Origin: Lentzea indica
GTDB lineage: Bacteria > Actinomycetota > Actinomycetes > Mycobacteriales > Pseudonocardiaceae
DNA length: 64,000 nucleotides
Assembly (NCBI RefSeq): GCF_012184385.1
Contig: NZ_VSRL01000004.1
Coordinates: 40,736 to 104,735, forward strand
Direction: 5' to 3'
Shown: piece after piece, positions 55,997-64,000 of the stretch
How the letters are laid out: each line of letters opens with the position of its first letter
How positions within the stretch are numbered: the stretch's first letter is position 1
Program-made: the position numbers and the translations under genes
Notes under the pieces: model-generated
Databases searched by the model: none
The model's input: only the letters and a program-made list of their open reading frames with translations
What the model was told of the DNA's origin: nothing

Positions 55997-56854
55997 CTAT
56001 GCCAAAAGCCTTGCCACGGCCCAGTCCTGCACGGCGACGCCGACGGACTTGAACACGGTCCGGCCCTCGCGCAGCGGCGGATTCCCCAGCGCCGCACCGA
56101 GTTCGACGAGCGACTCCAGCCTGAGCACGCCGCTTCGCACCGCCCGGATGATCTCGCCGGCCTCGCTCAGCGCCGCCTCGACCTGGTCCACCACAACGAC
56201 TTCCGCGGTCGCGAGCAACTCCTCGGGGAGCTCCCGCATCACCGGCCGATACGAGCCGATGGCGTTGACGTGCACCCGTTCCTTGAGCGCGTCGCAGGCG
56301 AACAGCGGCACGGTCGACGCCGTCGCACAGCACACGACGTCCGCGCTCTGAACGGCCTCCTCCGCGTTTATCGCCACGTCCATGACCGTGTCCGGCAGCT
56401 CGTCCTTCAGGCCCTCCAGCAACGCCTCGGCTTTCTCGGCGTTCCGGTTGAACACGACGAGCTTCTTCAACGGCCGCACGGCGTGCACCGCACGCACCTG
56501 GTCCGCCGCCTGTGCGCCGGCCCCGAGCAGCGCGAGGTGTGAGGCGTCCTCGTCGGCCAGCAGATCCGTTGCCACACCGACGACAGCGCCCGTGCGCAAC
56601 GTCGTGAGCGGCACCGCGTCCGTGACGAACTGCCCGTCGGGGTGCGAGTAGACGACCGTGCCGGTGATCACCGGATCCCGCTCGATCTCGATGCTGACCA
56701 CCTTGACCGCCGTGGACCTCGTCGGCCGGTGGTGCACCGCCATGACGAGCGACCGGCTCTCGCTGAACGCCTGCCGCGGCGGTAGGTCGAACTCCCCCGC
56801 GGTGAGCCCGACGAACGCTTCGCGGACGGCATCGATCGCTGCGGGCATGGTCAT
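55997..56854 (-). CDS. Ornithine cyclodeaminase/mu-crystallin family protein
   Basis: 285 residues. The NAD(H) motif LALLGAGAQAADQVRAV is near residue 107 and the family segments VVYSHPDGQF and HVNAIGSYRPVMREL are present. Members include ornithine cyclodeaminase, ketimine reductases, and alanine or N-carboxyethyl-amino acid synthases. The N-terminus is about 25 residues shorter than most; ATG 56852-56854 follows a -10-like TACCAT by seven bases, so a leaderless mRNA would explain it. Substrate uncertain. Confidence 0.87.
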   Translation of the reverse strand: MTMPAAIDAVREAFVGLTAGEFDLPPRQAFSESRSLVMAVHHRPTRSTAVKVVSIEIERDPVITGTVVYSHPDGQFVTDAVPLTTLRTGAVVGVATDLLADEDASHLALLGAGAQAADQVRAVHAVRPLKKLVVFNRNAEKAEALLEGLKDELPDTVMDVAINAEEAVQSADVVCCATASTVPLFACDALKERVHVNAIGSYRPVMRELPEELLATAEVVVVDQVEAALSEAGEIIRAVRSGVLRLESLVELGAALGNPPLREGRTVFKSVGVAVQDWAVARLLA

Positions 56855-56935
56855 GGTTCGGATGGTAACGACCAGGCCACGGCTGGGGTCCGGGGCCTGG
56901 TCGCCAGCGTGCCGGGGCAGGTCCCTTTGCGCCTC

Positions 56936-57097
56936 TCAGCGCTCTCGTGTGACGTTCGCGAGGAACGCGGTCCACGCAACGGCGCCCACCTCGATGTGAG
57001 CGGCGGGCGCCTTGCTGTCCCGGATGCCGATGCCGGTGGCGACTTCCACGCAATTACCTGCGTTTCCGCTCCGGGCACTCCTGCGCCACTCGGCCAT
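56936..57097 (-). CDS. DUF397 small protein paired with an Scr1-type regulator
   Basis: 53 residues: MAEWRRSARSGNAGNCVEVA, then GIGIRDSKAPAAHIEVGAVAWTAFLANV. This is a typical DUF397 protein: W-R-x-S near the start, N-C-V-E-V and the R-D-S-K motif. It starts 10 bases after the stop of the HTH gene, the normal order. In Streptomyces such pairs (Scr1/Scr2, BldB-like systems) affect development and antibiotic production; the small partner may sequester the HTH protein. Confidence 0.88.
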   Translation of the reverse strand: MAEWRRSARSGNAGNCVEVATGIGIRDSKAPAAHIEVGAVAWTAFLANVTRER

Positions 57098-57107
57098 CGG
57101 TGTCTCC

Positions 57108-57938
57108 TCATGTCAGCAGCCGCTTGATCAGCCCTTTCGATTGTTCCGCATCCAAGGCGATCTCATCGAGCGCCTCCAACACCCGCTCGTACGACTTCAC
57201 GGCGAACGGCGCCTCGATGATCAGGCTCGAGTTCTCGCTGTCCAGGAACACAACCGGCTCGTACTTGTCGAACGTCAACATGTCGAACGACCCCGCGAGC
57301 CCCGCATGAGCGCCGACCGAGAACGGCACGATCCGGATCTCGACGTACGAGCGCGCCGCCATCTTCAGCAGATGCTGCAGCTGCGCTTCCATGGCCTCGT
57401 GTCCGCCGATCGGTGACAGCAGCGCCGATTCGTGGATGTAGAAGAGGCATTTCAATCCCTTGCCCAGCACGATCTGACGCTCGGTGCGGGCCTGCACGCG
57501 CTCATTGACTTCGTCCTCGGGAACGTTCGCACACGACGCGATGACGGCCCGCGCGTACTCCGGCAGCTGGATCAGCGCGTGCACCAGCGAAACCTGCCAG
57601 CTGATCAGTTTCTTCGCGGCGCGCTCGTGCTCGATCAACGTGCGCGGCCGGATCGGCGTGCATGCCCCGTGGTCCTGCCACCAGCCCTTGAGATTGGCCT
57701 CGTTGAAGAGCGACAACAGGTGGTCGCGTTCACGCGGCGGCGTCCGGCACACGCCCAGCAGCAGAGCCAGCTCCAGCTCGGTCGACCCGCCCTTGCCGTT
57801 GACGAGGTCCGAAAGCTTGGCTTCCTGCCAGTCCAGGAGCTCGGCGACCGCACGTGAGGTCATACCGGTGCTGGCGATGGCCGCGCGGAGGCCGTCCCCG
57901 AACTCACGACCCCTTGCAGTGGAGAATCTTTTCGGCAT
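57108..57938 (-). CDS. Scr1-family HTH regulator with DUF5753 domain
   Basis: 276 residues. An N-terminal XRE-type HTH (about 12-75, GLRAAIASTGMTSRAVAELLDWQEAKLSDLVNGKG) is followed by DUF5753 (about 90-276) with WQVSLVHALIQLPEYARAV, RQIVLGKGLKCLFYIHESALL and IRIVPFSVGAHAGLAGSFDML. The start is ATG 57936-57938. It is paired with DUF397 downstream and divergent from two small genes across a gap that holds a 9-bp inverted repeat, its probable operator. Confidence 0.9.
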   Translation of the reverse strand: MPKRFSTARGREFGDGLRAAIASTGMTSRAVAELLDWQEAKLSDLVNGKGGSTELELALLLGVCRTPPRERDHLLSLFNEANLKGWWQDHGACTPIRPRTLIEHERAAKKLISWQVSLVHALIQLPEYARAVIASCANVPEDEVNERVQARTERQIVLGKGLKCLFYIHESALLSPIGGHEAMEAQLQHLLKMAARSYVEIRIVPFSVGAHAGLAGSFDMLTFDKYEPVVFLDSENSSLIIEAPFAVKSYERVLEALDEIALDAEQSKGLIKRLLT

Positions 57939-58006
57939 GGCGAGGACGGTAGACCCATTCTCAATGGTCTCAGAACGTTTGGCGGCAACATAACCCAAAA
58001 GGGCGT

Positions 58007-58029
58007 TAGCTTGGAGGCCTTCCAAGCTA
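58007..58029. promoter_or_regulatory. Inverted repeat between the Scr1-type gene and small genes
   Basis: TAGCTTGGA (58007-58015) and TCCAAGCTA (58021-58029), perfect 9-bp arms around GGCCT, 13 bases before the GTG at 58042. It is a candidate binding site for the Scr1-type HTH protein. Confidence 0.6.
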
Positions 58030-58041
58030 CACAATAATTCT

Positions 58042-58254
58042 GTGAAGTTTCGTTGGATGCCCCACAAGGGGCGGCGTCACGCCATCCCCGACGAGTTGAC
58101 CAGGGGGCAGCTCGTCGAGACACTATGCGGCGACCCTGTTGCGCCGCAACAATTCAGCCTCTGGCGCGAGAAGAACGTCTGGCCGACCTGCTGGGACTGC
58201 GACGGCGTCTGGCGCGAGAACGAGGGGATCCTGCCATGGCCGCGGAAATCCTGA
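58042..58254 (+). CDS. Small Cys-containing, zinc-ribbon-like protein
   Basis: 70 residues: GTG start, KFRWMPHKGRRHAIP, LVETLCGD, then WPTCWDCDGVWREN. The CxxC plus a lone Cys and His residues suggest a zinc-binding fold. Actinomycetes carry many such small proteins next to Scr1-like regulators; function is unknown. The following gene overlaps its end by 19 bases. Confidence 0.65.
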   Translation: MKFRWMPHKGRRHAIPDELTRGQLVETLCGDPVAPQQFSLWREKNVWPTCWDCDGVWRENEGILPWPRKS

Positions 58255-58484
58255 CGGAGGACCTTCTACGCATATCCCTTCAACGCCTCTCGCGTGAGGT
58301 GGTGAAGACTTATCCACAGTTCGGCGAGATGCTCGCGCAAAACATGTTGCGCACGTGCGGTCTGATTCCCGATGTCGAGCGCGCGGAGCACTACAGGGAG
58401 CTCGGCACGCTTCTCATCGACCTCGGCCGCCTGTACCTGGCCGAGGCCGACGTGCTCAGCACCGTGGAGGCACCGCCGACTTGA
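58236..58484 (+). CDS. Small helical protein of unknown function
   Basis: 82 residues, mostly helical (ILTEDLLRISLQRLSREVVKTYPQFGEMLAQNM, then EHYRELGTLLIDLGRLYLAEADVL). It starts at ATG 58236, overlapping the preceding zinc-ribbon-like gene by 19 bases, and the two are probably one unit opposite the Scr1-type regulator. No known motif. Confidence 0.6.
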   Translation: MAAEILTEDLLRISLQRLSREVVKTYPQFGEMLAQNMLRTCGLIPDVERAEHYRELGTLLIDLGRLYLAEADVLSTVEAPPT

Positions 58485-58488
58485 AGGG

Positions 58489-59331
58489 CTAAGACATCAC
58501 GACCGCACGGCCGTTGGTGTCGAACTCGTGCGCCAGAACAGTCAGGGCCTGACCACCGGCGGCCCAGGCAGCCGTCCAGGTGAGGCATTCGGCGGCGCCG
58601 TTGCCGCCGCGCTCGACCAGGTCAACGCCGATCTCGTCGAGCCACTCCCCTGACGTGCCACCGATTCCAGCCAGGAAGGCCTCGTCCCACGTGCGCACCA
58701 GCTCGCGGATCGTGCCCTCGGTCCGCGCCTTCTCGTTGACCGACTTGATCCACGCCTGGCGCTCCTCCTCCGTCAGCATCACACCGGTCTCGGGCTCGCG
58801 GAAGCCCGGCAGGTCGTGCGCCAGACCGCCGGATCCGACGTACAACATGCGCTTATCAGCGAAGAACTCGCCGACGCGGCGTCCCAGCGACGCCGCGCGG
58901 CGGAAGGACGCGTGCGGCGGGCTGGCGCAGTTGATGAAGATCGGCAGCACGGGCTTGGCATCGACAGCGCCCAGCAGGTCGCGGGTCGTGTGGCCGAACG
59001 CGTGATCCAGCGCCGCGCGGTAGGCCGTGGCGATGTCGAAGTCGTGCGCGACAAGATCTGCCACCAATGCTCGTCCCAGCTCGGCCGGCACGTCGTACGA
59101 ACCAGTGGGGCCGGCGACGTCGCCCTGAGCCGTGGCCTCCAGAACCACCGCGAAGGTGGGGACCACTTCGCGGAAGGCGCGGCGGTGGTCCGTGCCGAAG
59201 AAGACGACGAGCTCCGGGTCGAAGGCCAGAACAGCCTCGCGGGCGGTGGCGATCGCCTCGCGGACCGGGCCGTGGGGTGCGCTTGGCAAGGTGATCAGGT
59301 GCGAGGCACAGACCGTTAGGCGATTCTTCAC
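58489..59331 (-). CDS. MhpB-like class III extradiol ring-cleavage dioxygenase
   Basis: 280 residues of the LigB superfamily, closest in feel to MhpB (2,3-dihydroxyphenylpropionate 1,2-dioxygenase). Metal and active-site regions are CASHLITLPSAPHG (His10), VVFFGTDHRR, YRAALDHAFGHTTRDLLG and LPIFINCASPP; the segment MLYVGSGGLAHDLPG matches the family. It cleaves catechols next to the hydroxyls using Fe(II). It is shorter than MhpB by ~30 residues. It is divergent from the NAGPA-type gene by 23 bases. No other mhp gene is nearby, so the substrate is unproven. Confidence 0.82.
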   Translation of the reverse strand: MKNRLTVCASHLITLPSAPHGPVREAIATAREAVLAFDPELVVFFGTDHRRAFREVVPTFAVVLEATAQGDVAGPTGSYDVPAELGRALVADLVAHDFDIATAYRAALDHAFGHTTRDLLGAVDAKPVLPIFINCASPPHASFRRAASLGRRVGEFFADKRMLYVGSGGLAHDLPGFREPETGVMLTEEERQAWIKSVNEKARTEGTIRELVRTWDEAFLAGIGGTSGEWLDEIGVDLVERGGNGAAECLTWTAAWAAGGQALTVLAHEFDTNGRAVVMS

Positions 59332-59354
59332 CGGGCCAGTCTAGGTTCCGCGCT

Positions 59355-62300
59355 GTGATGAGACGTGCACTTGCGGTGATCATCACCGCTACCCTGCTTG
59401 CACCCGTTTCCCCTGCTCACGCCGACATCTCAAGACGGATCGAGACCGAACGGACCGAGAGACCCGTCGCTCCCGGCGTCACGCTCAGCTCCTTCGACTG
59501 GTACGAGCCCGGCGGGTCCGGTGGCTGGATCCGCGGTGACGCGCTCGCCGTCGACCTCACCAGAACGCAGGTCGGGTACGTCGATCCCGGCACCGTCGCG
59601 CAGGCCGCGCCCCTCTCCCAGCAGGCTTCAAGAGCCGTAGCGGCGATCAACGGTGATTTCTTCGACATCAACAACTCCAACGCACCCGAAGGCGTTGGCA
59701 TCCAGGACGGGCAGCTCAGAAAGTCCGGTCAGGGACGTGCGGTGGGCATCGACGCGGCAGGTGTCGGCAGCGTCATGGAGACCTTCTTCGAAGGCACGCT
59801 CGACGGCACGCACAAGCTGACGCAGCTCAACAGCTCGCGGATCGACGTGGACGGGATCGGCGTCTTCAACCCGTTGTGGGGCACCTACAGCAGGGCGCGC
59901 GCTGTGCAGGGTGCGACCAACACGGCCGAAGTGATCGTGCGCGACGACGTCGTGCAAACAGTCGGTAGCCCGAGCGCCGACCCCGTCCAGGGCTACGCAC
60001 TCGTGGGCAGGGACAAGGGCGCGGACGTGCTCAAAGCACTCAAGCCCGGCGACAAGGTCAACGTCACCTACCAGAGCCGCACCAGCAACGGCAGCGAGCC
60101 GAAGACGGCCATCGGTGGGCGGCATCTGCTCGTCAAGGACGGTAAGAACGTCGCGCCGGCAGACCCGCTGCATCCGCGCACGGCGGTCGGGTTCTCCGCG
60201 GACGGCAAGAAGATGGTCATGCTGACCGTCGACGGACGGCAGGGCGCGTACCTGCTCGGGCTGAACCTCAAGGACCTCGCCGACGCCATGATCGAGCTCG
60301 GCGCGCACAACGCGCTCAACCTCGACGGCGGCGGTTCGTCGACCATGCTCGCCCGCGAACCCGGCACGACCGAGCTCAAGGTCGTCAACACGCCGTCGGA
60401 CGGCGGTGAGCGCCCCATTCCCAACGGCCTCGCCCTCTACGCACCCAGCGGCACCGGCAAACTCGTGGGATTCAACGTCGGCACCAAGGACAAGCGCGTC
60501 TTCCCCGGCATGACCCGCAGGATGACCGTGCGCGGCTACGACGAGACGTTCGGACCGGCCAGCAACAACGAGCACGTCACGCGCGCGACCGGTGGTTGGG
60601 CGATCGGCGACACCTTCCACGCGGCACCGCACTCGGGACCGGCGTCGTTCACCGCGTTCCGCGGCCGCACCACCAACACGACCACACTGACAGTGCTGGG
60701 CAAGCTCGCGCGACTCGCGCCGGCCAGTTCCCGGATCAGCCTGAGCCTGGACGAGCGCAAGCCGTTGCAGATCAACGGGTTCGACGCCAAGGGCTTCAGC
60801 GCGCCGATCGAGCGGGCCGACCTCGACCTCAGCTACGACCGTTCGATCATCGAGGTCACCCCGGATTTGCAGGTCAGAGCTCTCAAGACCGGCGCGACCA
60901 CGGTCAAGGCGAGGGCGCAGGGCAAAGAGACCCAGCTCGCGGTCACGGTCGGCGTGAACGACCAGCCGATCGCCACCTTCGACGACGCTCCACAATGGAC
61001 TTTCGGGTCGGCCCGCGCGACCGGCTCAGTGGCACCGGAACCCAATGGCCACACCGGCGGCGGGCTGAAGCTGAGCTACGACTTCACCCAGTCGACCGGC
61101 ACGCGCACCGCGTACGCCGTGCCGCCGAAGCCGCTCCAGGTCGACGGGCAACCACTCTCGCTCGCGGCCTGGGTCCACGGCAGCGGCAAGGGCGAGTGGA
61201 CGGCGTTCACCGTGACGGACTCGACCGGCCAGTCGCGGTCGCTCTACGGCCCGTACATCACGTGGCACGGCTGGAAGCAGCTCGAAGTCGCGGTGCCGCC
61301 GGAACTCAAGTTCCCCATCCAGGTCAACAGGTTCTACACGATCGAGACGAAGGCTGACCGCTCGTACAAGGGCGAGGTGATCGTCGACGACATCACCGCA
61401 CGAGTCCCGCCCGCGGTCACCCTGCCACCCGCGCCGGACCTGCGCGAGAACGTGATCGGCCGAGCGGAGGGCTGGAAGTTCGCGGTCATGTCGGACGCCC
61501 AGTTCGTGGCGCGCAACCCGGACAGCGATCTGGTGAAGTCCGCCCGCCGCACGCTGAGGGAGATCAAGGCTTCCGATGCCGAGTTCGTCGTGATCAACGG
61601 CGACTTCGTCGACGAGGCGTCTCCTGACGACCTGAAACTGGCGAGAAGAGTGCTGACCGAGGAGCTCGGCGACTTCCCCTGGTACTACGTGCCGGGCAAC
61701 CACGAGATCATGGGACCGGGCACGATCGACAACTTCCGCCGCGAGTTCGGGGCGACCAACCGGACGTTCGACCACAAGGGCACGAGGTTCGTGCTGCTCG
61801 ACTCGTCGACCGGAACGCTCAGAGGCGGCGGCTTCGACCAGATGGAGATGCTGAGAAACGCGCTCCACACCGCCGAAGGCCAGGCCGTCGTGATGATGCA
61901 CCACCCACCGCGCGATCCCACGCCCGCGCGCACGAGCCAGCTCTCCGACCGGATGGAAGCGGCCTACCTGGAAAAACTGCTGTCCGAACGCGACAAACCC
62001 ACGGCGTTCATCGGCGGGCACGTCGGCGGTTTCTTCGCCTCCACTGTGGACGGTGTGCCGTACGTGATCAACGGCAACTCCGGCAAGGCACCTGCCGAGG
62101 CGGGCGGGTTCACCGGCTGGACGCTCGTCGGCATCACCGACCGCGGCGTGAAAGCCGAGATCCGGCCGCACGTGGACTCCCTCCACGTCCAGGCACCGGC
62201 GAACCTGCGTTTCGGCAAACCGGAAACGGTTGCGGCGACTTTGAAACAAGGTTCCCGGACGTTGCCGGTGAAGTATCCGATGGGCGCGGTGTGGGAAGGG

Positions 62301-62477
62301 TCACCCGGTCTGCACGTGGGCGACCTGTCCGGGGTGAGGCCGTGGCACGTCGCGTGGCTCGATCCCGGCACCGGGCTCCTCACCGCGATAAGGCCTGGTC
62401 AGGTCAAGATCTCGGCCACCGTGAACGGGGCGACGAGCAGCGCGGACGTGCGGGTCAGCCTCCAGGAGGCCGCCTGA
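59355..62477 (+). CDS. Secreted fusion of a NAGPA-type phosphodiester glycosidase and a metallophosphatase
   Basis: 1040 residues. Signal peptide about 1-24. Residues ~90-375 are a phosphodiester glycosidase (NAGPA) domain with AINGDFFDINN, GVGIQDGQL and NALNLDGGGSSTML. A beta-rich middle (~380-690) includes Ig-like and carbohydrate-binding-like regions. Residues ~700-930 are a calcineurin-like metallophosphatase with VMSDAQF, INGDFVDE, VPGNHEI, MMHHPPR and GGHVGGF. The first motif has Gln for the usual His and the last lacks its terminal His, so metal binding may differ. The enzyme may uncover sugar-phosphodiesters and then remove phosphate from envelope polymers. GTG 59355 follows TAGGTT by seven bases, indicating a leaderless start. 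Confidence 0.87.
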   Translation: MMRRALAVIITATLLAPVSPAHADISRRIETERTERPVAPGVTLSSFDWYEPGGSGGWIRGDALAVDLTRTQVGYVDPGTVAQAAPLSQQASRAVAAINGDFFDINNSNAPEGVGIQDGQLRKSGQGRAVGIDAAGVGSVMETFFEGTLDGTHKLTQLNSSRIDVDGIGVFNPLWGTYSRARAVQGATNTAEVIVRDDVVQTVGSPSADPVQGYALVGRDKGADVLKALKPGDKVNVTYQSRTSNGSEPKTAIGGRHLLVKDGKNVAPADPLHPRTAVGFSADGKKMVMLTVDGRQGAYLLGLNLKDLADAMIELGAHNALNLDGGGSSTMLAREPGTTELKVVNTPSDGGERPIPNGLALYAPSGTGKLVGFNVGTKDKRVFPGMTRRMTVRGYDETFGPASNNEHVTRATGGWAIGDTFHAAPHSGPASFTAFRGRTTNTTTLTVLGKLARLAPASSRISLSLDERKPLQINGFDAKGFSAPIERADLDLSYDRSIIEVTPDLQVRALKTGATTVKARAQGKETQLAVTVGVNDQPIATFDDAPQWTFGSARATGSVAPEPNGHTGGGLKLSYDFTQSTGTRTAYAVPPKPLQVDGQPLSLAAWVHGSGKGEWTAFTVTDSTGQSRSLYGPYITWHGWKQLEVAVPPELKFPIQVNRFYTIETKADRSYKGEVIVDDITARVPPAVTLPPAPDLRENVIGRAEGWKFAVMSDAQFVARNPDSDLVKSARRTLREIKASDAEFVVINGDFVDEASPDDLKLARRVLTEELGDFPWYYVPGNHEIMGPGTIDNFRREFGATNRTFDHKGTRFVLLDSSTGTLRGGGFDQMEMLRNALHTAEGQAVVMMHHPPRDPTPARTSQLSDRMEAAYLEKLLSERDKPTAFIGGHVGGFFASTVDGVPYVINGNSGKAPAEAGGFTGWTLVGITDRGVKAEIRPHVDSLHVQAPANLRFGKPETVAATLKQGSRTLPVKYPMGAVWEGSPGLHVGDLSGVRPWHVAWLDPGTGLLTAIRPGQVKISATVNGATSSADVRVSLQEAA

Positions 62478-62525
62478 CCTGGTCTGAGTGAGTGCGATGT
62501 CGGGCGGTGGGGGAAGATACTCGTC

Positions 62526-63897
62526 ATGACCACCGCCGACAACGGTTTCGCCGACCTGGGGCTGCGGCCCGACATCCTCAACGCACTCACCACCCTGGGC
62601 TACGAGGAGCCGACGCCGATCCAGAGTGAAGCGATCCCGCCGCTGCTCGCCGGCAACGACCTGCTGGGGCAGGCCGCCACGGGCACGGGCAAGACGGCGG
62701 CGTTCGCGTTGCCCCTGCTGGAACGCATCGCCGACCGGATCGGCAAGGGTGAGAAACCGCTCGCCCTCGTGCTCGCCCCGACCCGTGAGCTTGCCGTGCA
62801 GGTCTCCGAGGCGGTGCACCGCTACGGCCGCCACATGGCGCGCGCGTGCTGCCGATCTACGGTGGCCAGCCGATCGGCCGCCAGCTGCGCGAGCTGTCCC
62901 GCGGCGTCGACGTGGTGGTCGCGACCCCGGGCCGCGCGATCGACCACCTGCAACGCGGCACGCTGCAGCTCAGCGACCTGCAGGTCGTCGTGCTGGACGA
63001 AGCCGACGAGATGCTCGACATGGGCTTCGCGGAGGACATCGACGCGATCCTCAGCGAGACGCCGTCCGAACGGCAGACCGTGCTGTTCTCGGCCACGATG
63101 CCGCCGCGCATCGACCGCATGGCCAAGAGCCACCTGCGCACGCCGGTGCTGATCCAGATCGAGCGCGAGAAGACCGAGCCCGGCGAGGCCCCGCGCGTCC
63201 GGCAGACCGCGTACCTGGTGCGCCGCGAGCACAAGCCCCGCCGCCCTCGGCGCGTGCTGGACGTCGAGTCGCCGACCGCCGCGGTGTCTTCTGCCGCACG
63301 CGCGACGAGGTCGACCAGCTCACCGAGACCCTGAACGGCCGCGGCTACCGCGCCGAGTCGCTGCACGGCGGCATCAGCCAGGAGCAGCGCGACCGCGTGA
63401 TGGCCCGCCTGCGCGGCGGCACCGCCGACCTGCTGGTGGCCACCGACGTCGCCGCCCGAGGCCTCGACATCGAGCAGCTCACCCACGTCGTCAACTACAA
63501 CGTGCCGTCCGCGCCGGAGGCCTACACGCACCGCATCGGCCGCGTGGGCCGTGCCGGCCGTGAGGGCGTCGCGATCACCCTGGTCGAGCCGCGCGAGAAC
63601 TCGATGCTCAAGACCATCGAGCGCGTCACCAAGACCAAGATCCCGATGGAGAAGGTGCCGACGGTCGCCGACCTGCGCGCGAGGCAGCTGGAGCTGACCC
63701 GCTCGTCGCTGGAGGAGTCGCTGATGGAGGACGACCTCTCCCGGTTCCGCGTCGTGGTCGAGACCCTGGCCGACGAGTTCGACGTCATGGACATCGCCCT
63801 GGCGGCGGTGAAGCTCGCCCACGAGGCCTCCGGTGCCGCCGCGGACGAGGAGGAGATCCCGGAGGTGCGCCCGCGCGAGGACCGGCCGCGCCGCGAC
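62526..63897 (+). CDS. DEAD-box RNA helicase, frameshifted and cut by a chimeric 3' end
   Basis: The sequence encodes a DeaD/CsdA-type helicase: Q motif PTPIQSEAIPPLL, ATGTGKT, PTRELA, ATPGRA, VLDEADEML, SAT, RTRDEV, ARGLDIEQLTHV and HRIGRVGRAGR. The frame breaks near 62840 (-1) and near 63286 (-1), and a local +1/-1 pair in the CCCC run 63236-63239 and GGCGC 63249-63253 replaces AALG with RRPR. At about 63890-63905 the C-terminal RPRRDGG region is joined to an unrelated opposite-strand permease, so the true C-terminus is missing. Activity: ATP-driven unwinding of RNA. Confidence 0.85.
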
Positions 63898-64000
63898 GGT
63901 GGACTTGGTCGCCGACGTCAGCACCACGCTCACGCCGGTGATCAGCGAGATGCCGACCATCAGCGCGGCCGCGGTGATCGCGGTCCTGCGCGGGTTGCGT
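63895..64000 (-). CDS. FtsX-type ABC permease fragment on the opposite strand (partial)
   Basis: The last ~106 bases read on the minus strand as RNPRRTAITAAALMVG, then ISLITGVSVVLTSATKST, the canonical first cytoplasmic-membrane segment of MacB/FtsX-like permeases. The frame stays open to the edge. It abuts and overlaps the helicase reading with no intergenic DNA, which is not how two intact genes would lie. This could be an assembly join, a rearrangement or a fragment. Confidence 0.6.

Noticed and set aside
1..64000. tRNA, rRNA, insertion sequences, integrases or prophage genes
   Set aside because: No cloverleaf, rRNA block, transposase or phage structural motif was recognised on either strand.

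Overview
This 64 kb window is high-GC actinobacterial DNA. Many starts are GTG, twin-arginine and lipoprotein signals are common, and several families are typical of filamentous actinomycetes (Scr1-type HTH/DUF397 pair, DUF4360, DUF1996, DUF4142, DUF5753, RsbW-like ATPases, NAGPA-type glycosidase). Gene content suggests Pseudonocardiaceae (Lentzea or Saccharothrix type); that placement is inference. No rRNA, tRNA, CRISPR array, insertion sequence or prophage was seen.

Layout. 1-4382 (-) is a branched-chain amino acid type ABC transporter (livK, fused livHM, livG, livF cut by the window edge) with KstR-like operators upstream. 4558-9198 holds an SGNH hydrolase and three secreted proteins (DUF4142, DUF1996, alginate-lyase family). 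9218-10906 is ilvD. 10903-16222 is the most unusual block: an LCAT-like serine hydrolase translationally coupled to a 1038-residue protein with a transglutaminase-like domain, a P-loop NTPase and a helical-repeat tail, with a divergent multi-pass membrane protein. 16197-21645 carries a LysR/SDR pair, an acyl-CoA ligase/TetR pair and an SOS-type alkB. 21687-23315 is a histidine-rich Tat-exported PHP protein. 23402-31557 is a signalling island: SpoIIE-type phosphatase, soluble multi-HAMP hybrid histidine kinase with seven 276-bp tandem units, two STAS proteins, an RsbW-like ATPase, a small protein behind a stress-sigma-type promoter, and a Ppx/GppA protein. 31667-40271 has a phosphodiesterase-like protein, GH88, a two-component system, two DUF4360 paralogues, a degenerate anti-sigma ATPase and a Tat-exported peptidase. 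40401-46707 is redox and aromatic metabolism (ferritin-like/SRPBCC fusion, NDH-2, FAD-Rieske oxidoreductase, paaZ). 46827-53571 contains regulators, membrane proteins, an MFS-TetR operon and secreted proteins. 53713-54933 is a GH16-ricin glucanase behind two CebR/CelR-type boxes. The rest holds an OCD-family enzyme, the DUF397/Scr1 pair, small proteins, an MhpB-like dioxygenase, a NAGPA-metallophosphatase fusion and a DEAD-box helicase.

Two cautions. At least eight conserved genes are broken by single-base indels, nearly all deletions in G/C-rich or homopolymer sequence, and pairs of indels often restore the frame; this looks like consensus error rather than gene decay. At about 63.89 kb the helicase runs abruptly into an FtsX-type permease fragment on the opposite strand, so the last ~100 bases are probably chimeric or rearranged.
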